Shown here: piece by piece, positions 16,440 to 24,795 of the stretch | How the letters are laid out: every line of letters begins with the position of its first letter | How positions within the stretch are numbered: position 1 is the stretch's first letter | NCBI GenBank assembly: GCA_024401895.1 | Contig: JAKSKE010000001.1 | Span: forward strand, 1 to 64,000 | Length of the DNA: 64,000 nucleotides | Direction: 5' to 3' | From: Bacteroidales bacterium | GTDB lineage: Bacteria; Bacteroidota; Bacteroidia; Bacteroidales; UBA932 | Made by a program: the position numbers and the translations under genes | The notes under the pieces: model-generated | Database searches by the model: none | What the model was told of the DNA's origin: nothing | Seen by the model: the letters and a program-made list of their open reading frames with translations, nothing else

Positions 16440-18379
16440 TTCCCTTCCTCCTTATATCTGGCAATAAAATAGTCGGCGGCAAGCAGGGCCGCAGTGCTGC
16501 GGGCGCAGGCTATGGCTCCGTGAGGCTCCTGCGGGGGATCTCCGTCGTACAGTTCCGAGAAAGCGCCCACTCCGTGCTTGGCAAGGTCTTCGTAAAAACC
16601 TTCGCACAGCCATTCGGCCTTCTTTACGAATGAGGGGCCCTTGATTCTGAAGGCCACCTGAATATACTGCTCCAGCAGGCAGGGGAAGGCGCAGCCGTTA
16701 TGGTAGGCAAGGTCGCGTTCTATCTGCGAACCTTCGTAAACGCCTTTGTACCTGACGTCGCGGGGAGACAGGCTCCTTATGCCGCGCGACGTAAGCAGTT
16801 CGTTGTCTATAACTTTTATCACCGACGGAATAAGGTCGTCGTCGACCGGTGAGTTCTTGACCCAGATTGCGAAGAGCTGGTTGGGACGGATTTCCATATT
16901 CTGGCCGTAGTCGTTCACGTAGTCGGCCAGACATCCGCGCTTCTCATTCCAGAAAGTGGCCATAAAGGACTTTCTGATAAGTTCCGACAGCCCTTTCCAT
17001 TCCTTGACGAACTTGCCGTTCTTTGCTCCGTACGCCATTTCCATATCTACGGCAAAGCGCACGGAATTATACCAGAAGGCGTTGGTCTCCACCTGATAGC
17101 CGGCGCGCTCGTTCACCGGGATGCCGTTGGTGTAGGCATTCATCCAGGAAAGGGCGACATTGTCCATCTGCGCCCACAACAGACCGTTGGGATGCATTGT
17201 CACCTCCTGCCTGCGACCCGGCAGATAGCTCTGTATAACCTCCTTGACCGTTTTTCCGTACTTCTTCCAAACGGCGGCGGGGTCGGCGCCGTAGTCAATG
17301 TATGCCTGCAATGCCGAGCTCAGATACAAAGGAGCCTCAACCTGGGTGGTGCGGCGCAGCAGACGTTCCTGTTCGTCGGCAATGAGGTTGTCCAGAATCT
17401 CTTCGAACTCTTCGGGAGAATTCTTGCCATAGAGGGTGAGGCCCGGAAGGGCGAAGAGGGTCTCGCGCAGCAGACCGGTAAGCAGCCAGGAAAGGCCGGC
17501 GTTAATTTTCTTGCGTCCGTTGTGCGTGCTTATGAGAGTGTCGGCCCAGTAAACCAGATGTCCGTGCTGATTCTCCACGGTGGGGATTGACTTTTCAACG
17601 GCCTTGAAAGAACGGGTCAATGCCGAGGGGTTTTCCTCCCGGGTGGAAGCCGAGAATACCAGAGAGGTACCGGGCTTCAAGGTAACCGAGAAGAATCCGG
17701 GAACCAAAAGGTCTTCGCGGCAGTCGAACCCGCGACGGTATTCGTCGGAATAGGTAATTCCGTAATACCAGTGGGGATTGGCTTCGAAAACGGCCTTGGA
17801 ATTGGACAGCTGAAGGAAAAGGTCCGGGAAACTGCTGTACATTCTGAAGCACATTCCACCGTTGACCGCAGTTCCGTCGGTGCGGGCCTGGCCGTTGCAA
17901 TTTGTAAGGGCGTGCACATTCCTGAAGGCCAGGAACGGTTTCAGCTGCAGTTTCACATTGGAGGGAGCCTGCAGCAATTCATAGCGCACCATAGTTTGGT
18001 CGTGGTCGGAAGAAACCACGATACTCTTGCGCAGAATAACCTCCCCTACCTTATAGGTGATTTGAGGGAGAGGGTCGGCTCCGAAATCTACTACATACTT
18101 GTGCCCGCGGGGCTCGTAAATGTCGCCGTAACAGTGGATTCCCAGGTTGAACTGCTTGCCGTCCACAATGAGACTTTCATCGAGCGACGACAACAGCAGA
18201 TACTTGTCTCCACCGAACCGGTCCAGCGTGACCGACAGCAGACCGTGATAGCGTCTGGTGTTGCAGCATACTATGCTGGTATTGGCATAAGAGCCCGACT
18301 TGCCGGCGCATATAATCTCGCGCTTGAGCGAATACGAGCGGTTTACCAACTCCGATTTGTTGAACTTTAAAAAAGCCAT
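16436..18379 (-). CDS. Glycogen debranching enzyme (amylo-alpha-1,6-glucosidase, GH133)
   Basis: The 647-residue protein has an N-terminal GDE_N_bis domain (about 15-240; RSYSLKREIICAGKSGSYANTS and the CNTRRYHGLL block near 38-47) and a C-terminal (alpha/alpha)6 amylo-1,6-glucosidase domain (about 270-640; SWLLTGLLRETLFALPGLTLYGKN, GLLWAQMDNVALSWMN). It removes alpha-1,6 branch glucose from limit dextrins. It lacks the GH13 transferase half of eukaryotic enzymes, as is usual in bacteria. It lies 4 bp after glgB and overlaps glycogen synthase by 4 bp. Confidence 0.94.
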   Translation of the reverse strand: MAFLKFNKSELVNRSYSLKREIICAGKSGSYANTSIVCCNTRRYHGLLSVTLDRFGGDKYLLLSSLDESLIVDGKQFNLGIHCYGDIYEPRGHKYVVDFGADPLPQITYKVGEVILRKSIVVSSDHDQTMVRYELLQAPSNVKLQLKPFLAFRNVHALTNCNGQARTDGTAVNGGMCFRMYSSFPDLFLQLSNSKAVFEANPHWYYGITYSDEYRRGFDCREDLLVPGFFSVTLKPGTSLVFSASTREENPSALTRSFKAVEKSIPTVENQHGHLVYWADTLISTHNGRKKINAGLSWLLTGLLRETLFALPGLTLYGKNSPEEFEEILDNLIADEQERLLRRTTQVEAPLYLSSALQAYIDYGADPAAVWKKYGKTVKEVIQSYLPGRRQEVTMHPNGLLWAQMDNVALSWMNAYTNGIPVNERAGYQVETNAFWYNSVRFAVDMEMAYGAKNGKFVKEWKGLSELIRKSFMATFWNEKRGCLADYVNDYGQNMEIRPNQLFAIWVKNSPVDDDLIPSVIKVIDNELLTSRGIRSLSPRDVRYKGVYEGSQIERDLAYHNGCAFPCLLEQYIQVAFRIKGPSFVKKAEWLCEGFYEDLAKHGVGAFSELYDGDPPQEPHGAIACARSTAALLAADYFIARYKEEGK

Positions 18380-18383
18380 ACTA

Positions 18384-20342
18384 TTATATTTTTTCCAACA
18401 CGACAGCGCACCTGCTTGGCAGGTACAGCTTCAGGGTGTTATTGATACTTACGTGTTTTTCCCCCTTCGGCAAGCGGCCGAACCCGCCGAACACTTCTTC
18501 GTCGGAATTGAAGATTTCAACGTATTCGCCATCGGGAACCGCAAAACCATAATCTGTAAAAGATTCGGTAGGATTGAAATTCAGCGCAAAGATAGCATCT
18601 TTCCTTCGGAAAATCAACACCTTATCGGCCTCGTTGGCACAAAGTTGAACCGGAGCGGCCGAAAGCAGTCCCGGGCGCTTGAGAAAGCGTATCATAGCGG
18701 CGTCGAAATTCTGGAGTCCGGCATAGCGCAGCTGCTCATTGTCGGGCAGCGACCACAGCCTTCGGGCGTGCTTGAACGACCATCCGTTGCCTTCGCGCGG
18801 GAAATCTATCCATTCGGGATGCCCGAATTCATTTCCCATAAAATTGAGGTATCCTCCGCCGCAGGTGGCGGCAGTCACCAGACGAATCATCTTGTGCAGG
18901 GCAATTCCCCTGTCCACCAGCAGATTCGTGCTGGCCTTGTCCATAGAGAAGTACATCTCCTTGTCTATAAGGCGGAAGATTATGGTCTTGTCCCCCACCA
19001 GCGCCTGGTCGTGGCATTCGGCGTAGGAAACTGTCTTTTCGTCGGCCCTCTTGTTGGTTAGTTCCCACCAGATGGAGCCCACGCTCCACTGCTCGTCCGG
19101 CAGTTCTTTTATCCATTTTATCCAGTGGTCGGCAATGCCCATTGCCATTCTGAAGTCGAATCCCACTCCCCCGGCCTCGAAGGGCGCTGCCAGCCCGGCC
19201 ATTCCGCTCACATCTTCGGCAATGGTAATTGCGCAGGGGTTGACCTCGTGCACGAGCATATTCGCAAGTGCCAGATAATCAACGGCATTCTCATCTACCC
19301 CGGCGTTAAAGTAACTGTCGTACCCAATAAAGTCGGTACCCAGACCGTGATTCCAGTAAAGCATACTGGTAACACCGTCGAAGCGGAACCCGTCCAGGTG
19401 ATATTCTTCCATCCAGTACTTGCAGTTGGAGAGCAGGAAGAACTTGGTTTCGTTTTTGCCGTAATCGAAGCAGCGGCTGTCCCAAGCGGGATGCCATCCC
19501 TGCGCTCCGCGGTAGAAGTAGAGGTCTTCCCTGCCGTCGAAGTTGCTCAGGCCCTCGGCTTCGTTCTTTACCATATGCGAATGCACTATGTCCATAATGA
19601 CGGCTATGCCCCGCGAATGAGCGTCATCGACCAGGGCCTTGAACTCCTCGGGAGTGCCGAATCGCGAGCTCAGTGCAAAAAAGTTGGATACCTGATAGCC
19701 GAACGAACCGTAATAGGGGTGTTCCTGCAGGGCCATTATCTGCAACACGTCGTAGCCCAGAGCCTGAACCCTGGGAAGGACGTCGCGGCGGAAGGACTCG
19801 AATCCGGCAACCTCCTCCCGCTCGGAACTCATTCCTATATGGCATTCATATATAAGCGGATGGGGCCGTTTCCCGGGCGAAGGGTGCTTCCACACGTATG
19901 CGGGCGCATCCCAGACCTGAGCGGCAAAAATCTTGGTGTCCGGGTCCTGCACCACTCTGGTGGCGTAGGACGGAATGCGCTCCCCCGCCCCTCCGGTCCA
20001 CTCTATCCACAATTTGTAGAGGTCCTTGTGCGAGAGGAACATAGAGGGAAGAGAAATTTCCCAATTGCCGTTGCCTATGGGTTTGAGGGCGTAGGCTTCG
20101 GTGCGCTTCCAGTTGTTGAACTGCCCTATGAGATAAATGCGGGTGGCGTTGGGAGCCCATTCGCGCAACACCCATTGGTCTTTGGTCCTGTGAAGCCCGT
20201 AATAGAGATGATTGTTGGCAAGGGAGCTGACGGCCTGCCCGCCCACCAATGCCTTCCGCACCTCCAGGATACGGTTATGCCTGCGGTCAACCGCCTCTTT
20301 GTACGGCTCCAGCCAGGGATCAGTTTCGTAAATCTTCTTCAT
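18384..20342 (-). CDS. glgB: 1,4-alpha-glucan branching enzyme, GH13
   Basis: GlgB makes alpha-1,6 branches in glycogen. The 652-residue protein has a CBM48 domain (about 50-150; DQWVLREWAPNATRIYLIGQFNNWKR), then the GH13 barrel with region I DIVHSH, region II GFRFDGVTSM (nucleophile Asp), region III TIAEDVSG (acid/base Glu) and region IV AECHDQ (His-Asp), and a C-terminal beta domain. The lengths and motifs resemble eukaryotic-type branching enzymes, common in Bacteroidota. The start at 20342 overlaps the end of xseB by 23 bp. It is the first glycogen gene of the operon. Confidence 0.96.
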   Translation of the reverse strand: MKKIYETDPWLEPYKEAVDRRHNRILEVRKALVGGQAVSSLANNHLYYGLHRTKDQWVLREWAPNATRIYLIGQFNNWKRTEAYALKPIGNGNWEISLPSMFLSHKDLYKLWIEWTGGAGERIPSYATRVVQDPDTKIFAAQVWDAPAYVWKHPSPGKRPHPLIYECHIGMSSEREEVAGFESFRRDVLPRVQALGYDVLQIMALQEHPYYGSFGYQVSNFFALSSRFGTPEEFKALVDDAHSRGIAVIMDIVHSHMVKNEAEGLSNFDGREDLYFYRGAQGWHPAWDSRCFDYGKNETKFFLLSNCKYWMEEYHLDGFRFDGVTSMLYWNHGLGTDFIGYDSYFNAGVDENAVDYLALANMLVHEVNPCAITIAEDVSGMAGLAAPFEAGGVGFDFRMAMGIADHWIKWIKELPDEQWSVGSIWWELTNKRADEKTVSYAECHDQALVGDKTIIFRLIDKEMYFSMDKASTNLLVDRGIALHKMIRLVTAATCGGGYLNFMGNEFGHPEWIDFPREGNGWSFKHARRLWSLPDNEQLRYAGLQNFDAAMIRFLKRPGLLSAAPVQLCANEADKVLIFRRKDAIFALNFNPTESFTDYGFAVPDGEYVEIFNSDEEVFGGFGRLPKGEKHVSINNTLKLYLPSRCAVVLEKI

Positions 20343-20508
20343 AGCTTTCCCTTATTGTACGCAGGTATTTCCTGCAGTCTGCAATGAGCCCGGCCGCCCT
20401 TTTGAGCAGTTCGTCTATCTTGTCCAGAGGTGTGGACGGATCCTGGACCAGCCTTTCTATCTTCTCCAGTTCCTCCACTGCTTTTGCATAATCGAACTTT
20501 TCTTTCAT
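20320..20508 (-). CDS. xseB: Exodeoxyribonuclease VII small subunit
   Basis: The 62-residue helical protein (KFDYAKAVEELEKIERLVQ, then PLDKIDELLKRAAGLIADC) matches XseB, which assembles around XseA to form exonuclease VII. The ATG at 20508 was chosen because it gives the family length and overlaps the xseA stop as ATGA; a longer in-frame extension to 20583 runs inside xseA and shows no conservation pattern. Its end overlaps glgB by 23 bp, so a DNA-repair pair is translationally coupled to glycogen genes. Confidence 0.9.
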   Translation of the reverse strand: MKEKFDYAKAVEELEKIERLVQDPSTPLDKIDELLKRAAGLIADCRKYLRTIRESYEEDLRN

Positions 20509-21599
20509 TTTACCTCCGCTTCTATTTTTCCATCTTTGAACAGAACATATATCCTTTGGCCGGCCTTGAGATCGGCACTCCATTTCACCACCCGGCCGTC
20601 GCTGTCGGTCACCAGAGAATAGCCGCGATCCAGGATGCGCCTGGGGTCGGAGGCCGAAATGCGCGATTCCAGCAGCGTCAGGGCCGTTTCCATTTGCGAC
20701 AGCCTGTCCCTGAAGGCAAGCGAGAGCCGGGTTGCGAACTCACTTATGGCGGCGTCCTCGGCGGCCACGGTATCTATGAATTCATCGGCCAGGGCTGTCG
20801 GGGTCTTTACAAAACGGAAGGCTACCATATCGGCAATGTGGGTGTCCCTGTCGTGCCCGATTGCAGTGTATACCGGAATCGGGCAGGTGGCTATGGCTAT
20901 GCACAGGCCGTAGTCGTCGAAACAGGCCAGATCCAGGGCCGACCCTCCTCCCCTCATAATGAGAACCGCATCCCACGGGGTTGCGCCGCTCTGAATTAGT
21001 TCCAACGCGTCTATCATCGACTGGGGCGCAGTCGCCCCCTGCATTGTGGCCGGGAACAACCGGACGTTGAACTTGAACCCGAACTCGTTCTGGGTCAGAT
21101 GCTTGCAGAAATCTCCATACCCGGCGGCATCGGCGGCGCTTATTACCGCAAGATTGTACGGCAAAGCCGATGCTTCCAGTTCCTGCTGCTTTTCCATAAG
21201 GCCGTCGGCCTTCAGCTTTTCAAGCGTGCGGCGCTTCTCGAGCTCGGCCTGTCCCAAAGTAAACTGAGGCTCTATGTCCTCTATCACCAGGCTCAGGCCG
21301 TAGATTTCGGAATAATTCACCTGCGACAGCGCCAGAATGGTCATTCCGGCCTGAATGGGACCGCCTGTAGCGTCGTAGAAGGCGCGCGCGATAAGGTTGT
21401 AGCGGTTCCGCCAGATTACGGCCTTCACTTTGGCCACTATGGAAGATTCGTCGCTCTGGGCCAGGTCCATATAGCAATGCCCGTTGCTGCGATGCTGAAT
21501 CTGGGCGACCTCGGCCTTGACCCACAGGCTCTGCGGGAAGCAGTCCAAAAGGCCTTCCTTTATGCGGCTCTGAAGGGTTATCAGTTCGACAAATTCCAT
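20505..21599 (-). CDS. xseA: Exodeoxyribonuclease VII large subunit
   Basis: XseA is the catalytic subunit of exonuclease VII, which degrades single-stranded DNA. The 364-residue protein has an N-terminal OB-fold (about 5-100, with SLWVKAEVAQIQHRSNGHCYMDL) and the central nuclease block (GGGSALDLACFDDYGLCIAIA, PVYTAIGHDRDTHIADMVA). It is shorter than the usual 400-450 residues because the coiled-coil C-terminal part is brief. The ATG at 21599 lies only seven bases past a strong -7 box, so its mRNA may be nearly leaderless. It is first gene of the glycogen operon. Confidence 0.94.
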   Translation of the reverse strand: MEFVELITLQSRIKEGLLDCFPQSLWVKAEVAQIQHRSNGHCYMDLAQSDESSIVAKVKAVIWRNRYNLIARAFYDATGGPIQAGMTILALSQVNYSEIYGLSLVIEDIEPQFTLGQAELEKRRTLEKLKADGLMEKQQELEASALPYNLAVISAADAAGYGDFCKHLTQNEFGFKFNVRLFPATMQGATAPQSMIDALELIQSGATPWDAVLIMRGGGSALDLACFDDYGLCIAIATCPIPVYTAIGHDRDTHIADMVAFRFVKTPTALADEFIDTVAAEDAAISEFATRLSLAFRDRLSQMETALTLLESRISASDPRRILDRGYSLVTDSDGRVVKWSADLKAGQRIYVLFKDGKIEAEVK

Positions 21600-21600
21600 A

Positions 21601-21617
21601 TCGTATCAAAGATACGA
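21601..21617. promoter_or_regulatory. Palindrome over the xseA -7 box
   Basis: TCGTATC and GATACGA are exact complements around an AAA centre. The palindrome fully covers the -7 box of the glycogen operon promoter (21607-21614) and ends two bases from the xseA ATG. It could be an operator, or a chance product of the TATC box. Confidence 0.3.
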
Positions 21618-21638
21618 AATTATTTTTGTCGAATGAAT
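21607..21638 (-). promoter_or_regulatory. Promoter of the xseA-glycogen-ribF operon
   Basis: On the minus strand ATTC (complement of 21635-21638) is followed by 20 bases and TATCTTTG (complement of 21607-21614), a full TAnnTTTG match with the same spacer length as four other promoters in this window. The xseA ATG begins seven bases later. The elements lie just inside the 3' end of der. Confidence 0.5.
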
Positions 21639-22927
21639 ATCTGAACGGGACAACCTGTTAAAGAAAATGCACTGCGAAGCTGATTTTCGAGGAAACGTTT
21701 GTACGGTTCCTTCACGTACTGCGGCAGATTGCAGAAGAATGCAAATGCCGGGAACTTGGTTGGCAACTGAGTTATATACTTGATTTTCACAAACTTTCCC
21801 TTCCAGGCAGGAGGCGGAGTCTCCTCCAGTACCGGCAGCAGGGCCTCGTTGAGGCGGGCGGTGGGAATCTTGGTGGAATAATTTGCATAAACGCGGGCAG
21901 CGGCGTCCAGGACATCCTGTATGCGCTGCATCCGGGTAACCGAAGTGAATACAACCGGTACGTCGTCGAACGGGGCCAGGCGGCTCTTCAGAGCCCTTTC
22001 GTAATCTCGGAGGGTATTGCTGTCCTTAATGAAAAGGTCCCATTTGTTGACTACCACCACGCAACCCTTGCGGTTCTTCAGGATAAGATTGAAGATATTC
22101 ATATCCTGGGCCTCCATTCCGGTGGTGGCATCTATCATAAGAATGCACACGTCGCTGTGTTCAATGGCTCTGATGGAGCGCATTACCGAATAGAACTCAA
22201 GGTCTTCGTGGACCTTGGTCTTGCGGCGTATGCCGGCCGTATCGACCAGCATAAACTCGTGCCCGAACTTGTTGTAGTGGGTCTCTATGCTGTCCCGGGT
22301 GGTTCCGGCAACCGGAGTCACAATATTGCGTTCTTCGCCCAGCAGGGCGTTGGTAAGAGAAGACTTGCCCACATTCGGTTTGCCTACGATAGCTATCCTG
22401 GGCAGGCTGGCGTAGGGATCTGCGGTCTCTGCCTCTGCAGGCAGGGTGGCCACTATAGCATCCAGCAAATCGCCCGTACCTGTGCCGTTGGCCGCCGAGA
22501 TGCTGTAGATTTCGCCCAATCCCAAAGCATAGAACTGGTAGGTGTCGAAAACCTTGTCGCCGGAATCAACCTTGTTCACGCACACCGTCACCGGCTTGCG
22601 CGTGCGGCGGAGAACCGAAGCAATCTCGGAATCGTAGTCGGTTATGCCGGTGCCGGCCTCCACCATAAAGAGCACCGAATCGGCCTCCTCTATGGCAATT
22701 TCCACCTGACGGCGGATGGCCGACTCAAACACGTCGTCGGAATTTGTGGTGTAACCTCCGGTATCCACTACCGAAAACTCTCTTCCACACCATTCGCAAC
22801 GGCCATAATGCCGGTCACGGGTTACTCCGGCAATATCGTCCACTATTGCCTGACGCATTCCCACCAGACGGTTGAAAAGCGTTGATTTGCCCACGTTGGG
22901 CCTACCTACTATTGCCAGAAGTGCCAT
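21620..22927 (-). CDS. der: Ribosome-assembly GTPase Der (EngA)
   Basis: Der has two tandem G domains and a KH-like domain and is needed for 50S maturation. In the 435-residue form chosen here, G1 motifs are GRPNVGKS (about 8-15) and GKPNVGKS (about 180-187), switch motifs DTGG and DTAG, and NKVD/NKWD specificity motifs. The KH domain is at about 350-435. The ATG at 22927 was chosen because [13 protein letters not shown] is the normal Der N-terminus; an in-frame extension to 23038 lies inside the upstream gene. It overlaps that gene by 26 bp. It is the last gene of engB - prs - small protein - der. Confidence 0.96.
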   Translation of the reverse strand: MALLAIVGRPNVGKSTLFNRLVGMRQAIVDDIAGVTRDRHYGRCEWCGREFSVVDTGGYTTNSDDVFESAIRRQVEIAIEEADSVLFMVEAGTGITDYDSEIASVLRRTRKPVTVCVNKVDSGDKVFDTYQFYALGLGEIYSISAANGTGTGDLLDAIVATLPAEAETADPYASLPRIAIVGKPNVGKSSLTNALLGEERNIVTPVAGTTRDSIETHYNKFGHEFMLVDTAGIRRKTKVHEDLEFYSVMRSIRAIEHSDVCILMIDATTGMEAQDMNIFNLILKNRKGCVVVVNKWDLFIKDSNTLRDYERALKSRLAPFDDVPVVFTSVTRMQRIQDVLDAAARVYANYSTKIPTARLNEALLPVLEETPPPAWKGKFVKIKYITQLPTKFPAFAFFCNLPQYVKEPYKRFLENQLRSAFSLTGCPVQIFIRQK

Positions 22928-23147
22928 ATAAACTGCAATCTTTACAAGCATCGGAATAATTTCCGCTGCATTTCCTGTTATGTAATGCGGCATCCTCGTC
23001 CTTGAAGCAGCGGATACCGCGCTTTCGCATCTCTTCATTGGACCCCACGTCGTAGTGGGGGAAATCCTTCCTGCGGAAAAATACGTTCACGCCAAGGCCA
23101 ATGACGCACACGGCAACAACGCACAGAGCAAGAAGAAAGGTTTTCAT
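22902..23147 (-). CDS. Small cysteine-rich membrane-anchored protein of unknown function
   Basis: The 81-residue protein has an N-terminal transmembrane helix (about residues 3-23, [20 protein letters not shown]), a basic stop (RRK), then a soluble tail with four cysteines ([27 protein letters not shown]; about residues 47-73). The CxGxxSDACxxC spacing suggests metal or Fe-S binding. I do not recognise a named family, although short proteins of this kind are common in Bacteroidales. It starts 6 bp after prs and overlaps der by 26 bp, a conserved-looking packing that supports it being a real gene. Confidence 0.75.
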   Translation of the reverse strand: MKTFLLALCVVAVCVIGLGVNVFFRRKDFPHYDVGSNEEMRKRGIRCFKDEDAALHNRKCSGNYSDACKDCSLYGTSGNSR

Positions 23148-23153
23148 ATTTAC

Positions 23154-24134
23154 CTAGAATATGAATTCGGTACTTACCGATTCATAGCAGTAAACCTTGG
23201 TCATAACCTTGGCGAACACCTCTGCTATGGAAACAATCTTTATTTTGGGGTCGTGTTCGAGTTCGGGATGAGGTATGGTGTCGGTAATGAACACTTCTTC
23301 CAGAGCCGACGCGTGTATTCTGTCAACGGCTTCTCCCGAAAGCATTCCGTGCGTGGCACAGGCCCTCACGCTCCGCGCGCCCATTCCCTTCAGCACATCG
23401 GCGGCCTTGCACAGTGTTCCGGCAGTGTCTATCATATCGTCGACAATTACAATGTCGCGGTCCTTCACCTCGCCTATGGCTACTATCTTCGAAACCACGT
23501 TCGCCCTCTCCCTGGTCTTGTGACATATTACTACGGGGCAGTCGCGGCTCTTGGAAAGTTCCCTGGCATAAGCGTTCGCCCTCTTGGCTCCACCCATATC
23601 GGGAGCCGCAATCGACAGGTTCCTGAGCTTGAGGCTTGAAATTGTCTGAAGGAACACCTTGCTTGCGTAGAGGTGGTCAACCGGAACGTCGAAGAAACCC
23701 TGGATTTGGTCGGCGTGAAGGTCGCAGGTCATTACGCGGTCGGCTCCGGCCGCTCCCAGAAGATTGGCCACGAGCTTGGCTCCAATGCTGACACGAGGCT
23801 TGTCCTTCCTGTCCTGCCGTGCCCATCCGAAATAAGGAATGACCGCAGTCACGGTGTCAGCAGAAGCCCTCTTGGCAGCATCTATGGTGAGCAACAGCTC
23901 CATAAGGTTGTCGGCCGGCGGAATTGTGGACTGGACCACGAAGACCGTAGCTCCGCGTACGCTATCGACGAATGACGGCTGAAACTCTCCGTCACTGAAC
24001 ATTGTTACTTCCGATTCTCCAAGATGAATGCTTTCCGCCTCGGGGAGTGTCCGGTTGAGATGCTCCACTATCTTAGCGGCGAATCCTTTGGAGGCTGTGC
24101 AGGCAAAAACCTCCATTCTGTGTTCGTGTTGCAT
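23154..24134 (-). CDS. prs: Ribose-phosphate pyrophosphokinase (PRPP synthetase)
   Basis: Prs transfers pyrophosphate from ATP to ribose-5-phosphate to give PRPP for nucleotide, His and Trp synthesis. The 326-residue protein shows the ATP-binding block PYFGWARQDRKDKPR (about 106-120), the pyrophosphate/metal block DLHADQIQGFF (about 139-149), and the PRPP loop IVIVDDMIDTAGTL (about 225-238). Length is typical. A second ATG (24116) gives a 320-residue alternative that fits the family equally well. One base separates it from the engB stop. Confidence 0.96.
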   Translation of the reverse strand: MQHEHRMEVFACTASKGFAAKIVEHLNRTLPEAESIHLGESEVTMFSDGEFQPSFVDSVRGATVFVVQSTIPPADNLMELLLTIDAAKRASADTVTAVIPYFGWARQDRKDKPRVSIGAKLVANLLGAAGADRVMTCDLHADQIQGFFDVPVDHLYASKVFLQTISSLKLRNLSIAAPDMGGAKRANAYARELSKSRDCPVVICHKTRERANVVSKIVAIGEVKDRDIVIVDDMIDTAGTLCKAADVLKGMGARSVRACATHGMLSGEAVDRIHASALEEVFITDTIPHPELEHDPKIKIVSIAEVFAKVMTKVYCYESVSTEFIF

Positions 24135-24135
24135 A

Positions 24136-24732
24136 TTATATAGTGTTTAGTATTGATTCTATATGTTCCAGTATTTCCTTGCGTCCCTTTCCATTCTGCG
24201 ATGAACTGCAGAATACCGGCGGCAGCTCTTCCCATTGTTCCAACAGGATATTCCGGTTTCTCTCAATCTGAGCCGCCAGCACGTTGGGGCCCTGTTTGTC
24301 ACACTTGGTGTAAATTATGGCAAACGGCACCTCATTTGCCCCCAGGTCGGCAATGAAATCCAAGTCTATGCGCCCTATGTCGTGCCTTGAGTCTATGAGC
24401 ACGAAAAGCAGGCACATCTGCTCGGAATTGAATATATAGTCTCGTATTATTGCAGCAAGTTCATCCCTTCCCTTCTGTCCCATACTGGCATAGCCGTAGC
24501 CGGGAAGATCTACCAGGTACCAGCTGTCGTTGATGAGGAAATGATTCACCACCTTGGTTTTCCCCGGGGTCGAAGATGTCATAGCAAGTTTCCCGTTGGA
24601 GCACAACATATTGATAAGAGAAGACTTACCAACATTACTGCGCCCTATAAAAGCGAATTCGGGCAGAGCACGGGAGGGCTTTTGACTGACCCTTGTACTG
24701 CTGCCTGCGAATCTGGCTTCGGAAATTTTCAT
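24136..24732 (-). CDS. engB: Ribosome biogenesis GTPase EngB (YsxC/YihA)
   Basis: EngB is a small GTPase needed for assembly of the large ribosomal subunit. The 198-residue protein has the G1 motif GRSNVGKSSLIN (about 29-40), G2 threonine in STPGKTK, G3 DLPGYG and G4 TKCDK. The ATG at 24732 is preferred; a TTG three codons upstream (24741) is also possible. A promoter lies 22 bases before this ATG. It heads the engB - prs - small Cys-rich protein - der transcript, so two GTPases of 50S assembly are co-expressed. Confidence 0.95.
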   Translation of the reverse strand: MKISEARFAGSSTRVSQKPSRALPEFAFIGRSNVGKSSLINMLCSNGKLAMTSSTPGKTKVVNHFLINDSWYLVDLPGYGYASMGQKGRDELAAIIRDYIFNSEQMCLLFVLIDSRHDIGRIDLDFIADLGANEVPFAIIYTKCDKQGPNVLAAQIERNRNILLEQWEELPPVFCSSSQNGKGRKEILEHIESILNTI

Positions 24733-24754
24733 TTTTACCAACTGATAACCGCTG

Positions 24755-24786
24755 CAAAGATAGTCACAGAAGGCTTAATTTCCAAT
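24755..24786 (-). promoter_or_regulatory. Promoter of engB-prs-der operon
   Basis: ATTG (complement of 24783-24786), 20 bases, then TATCTTTG (complement of 24755-24762). The -7 box matches TAnnTTTG in full. It sits in the 63-bp space before engB and is the only such element there. Confidence 0.6.
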
Positions 24787-24795
24787 TAAAAACTT

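Noticed and set aside
22928..23038. Longer N-terminus for der
   Set aside because: The extension lies wholly inside the upstream gene, and Der proteins normally begin at the residues just before the first P-loop.
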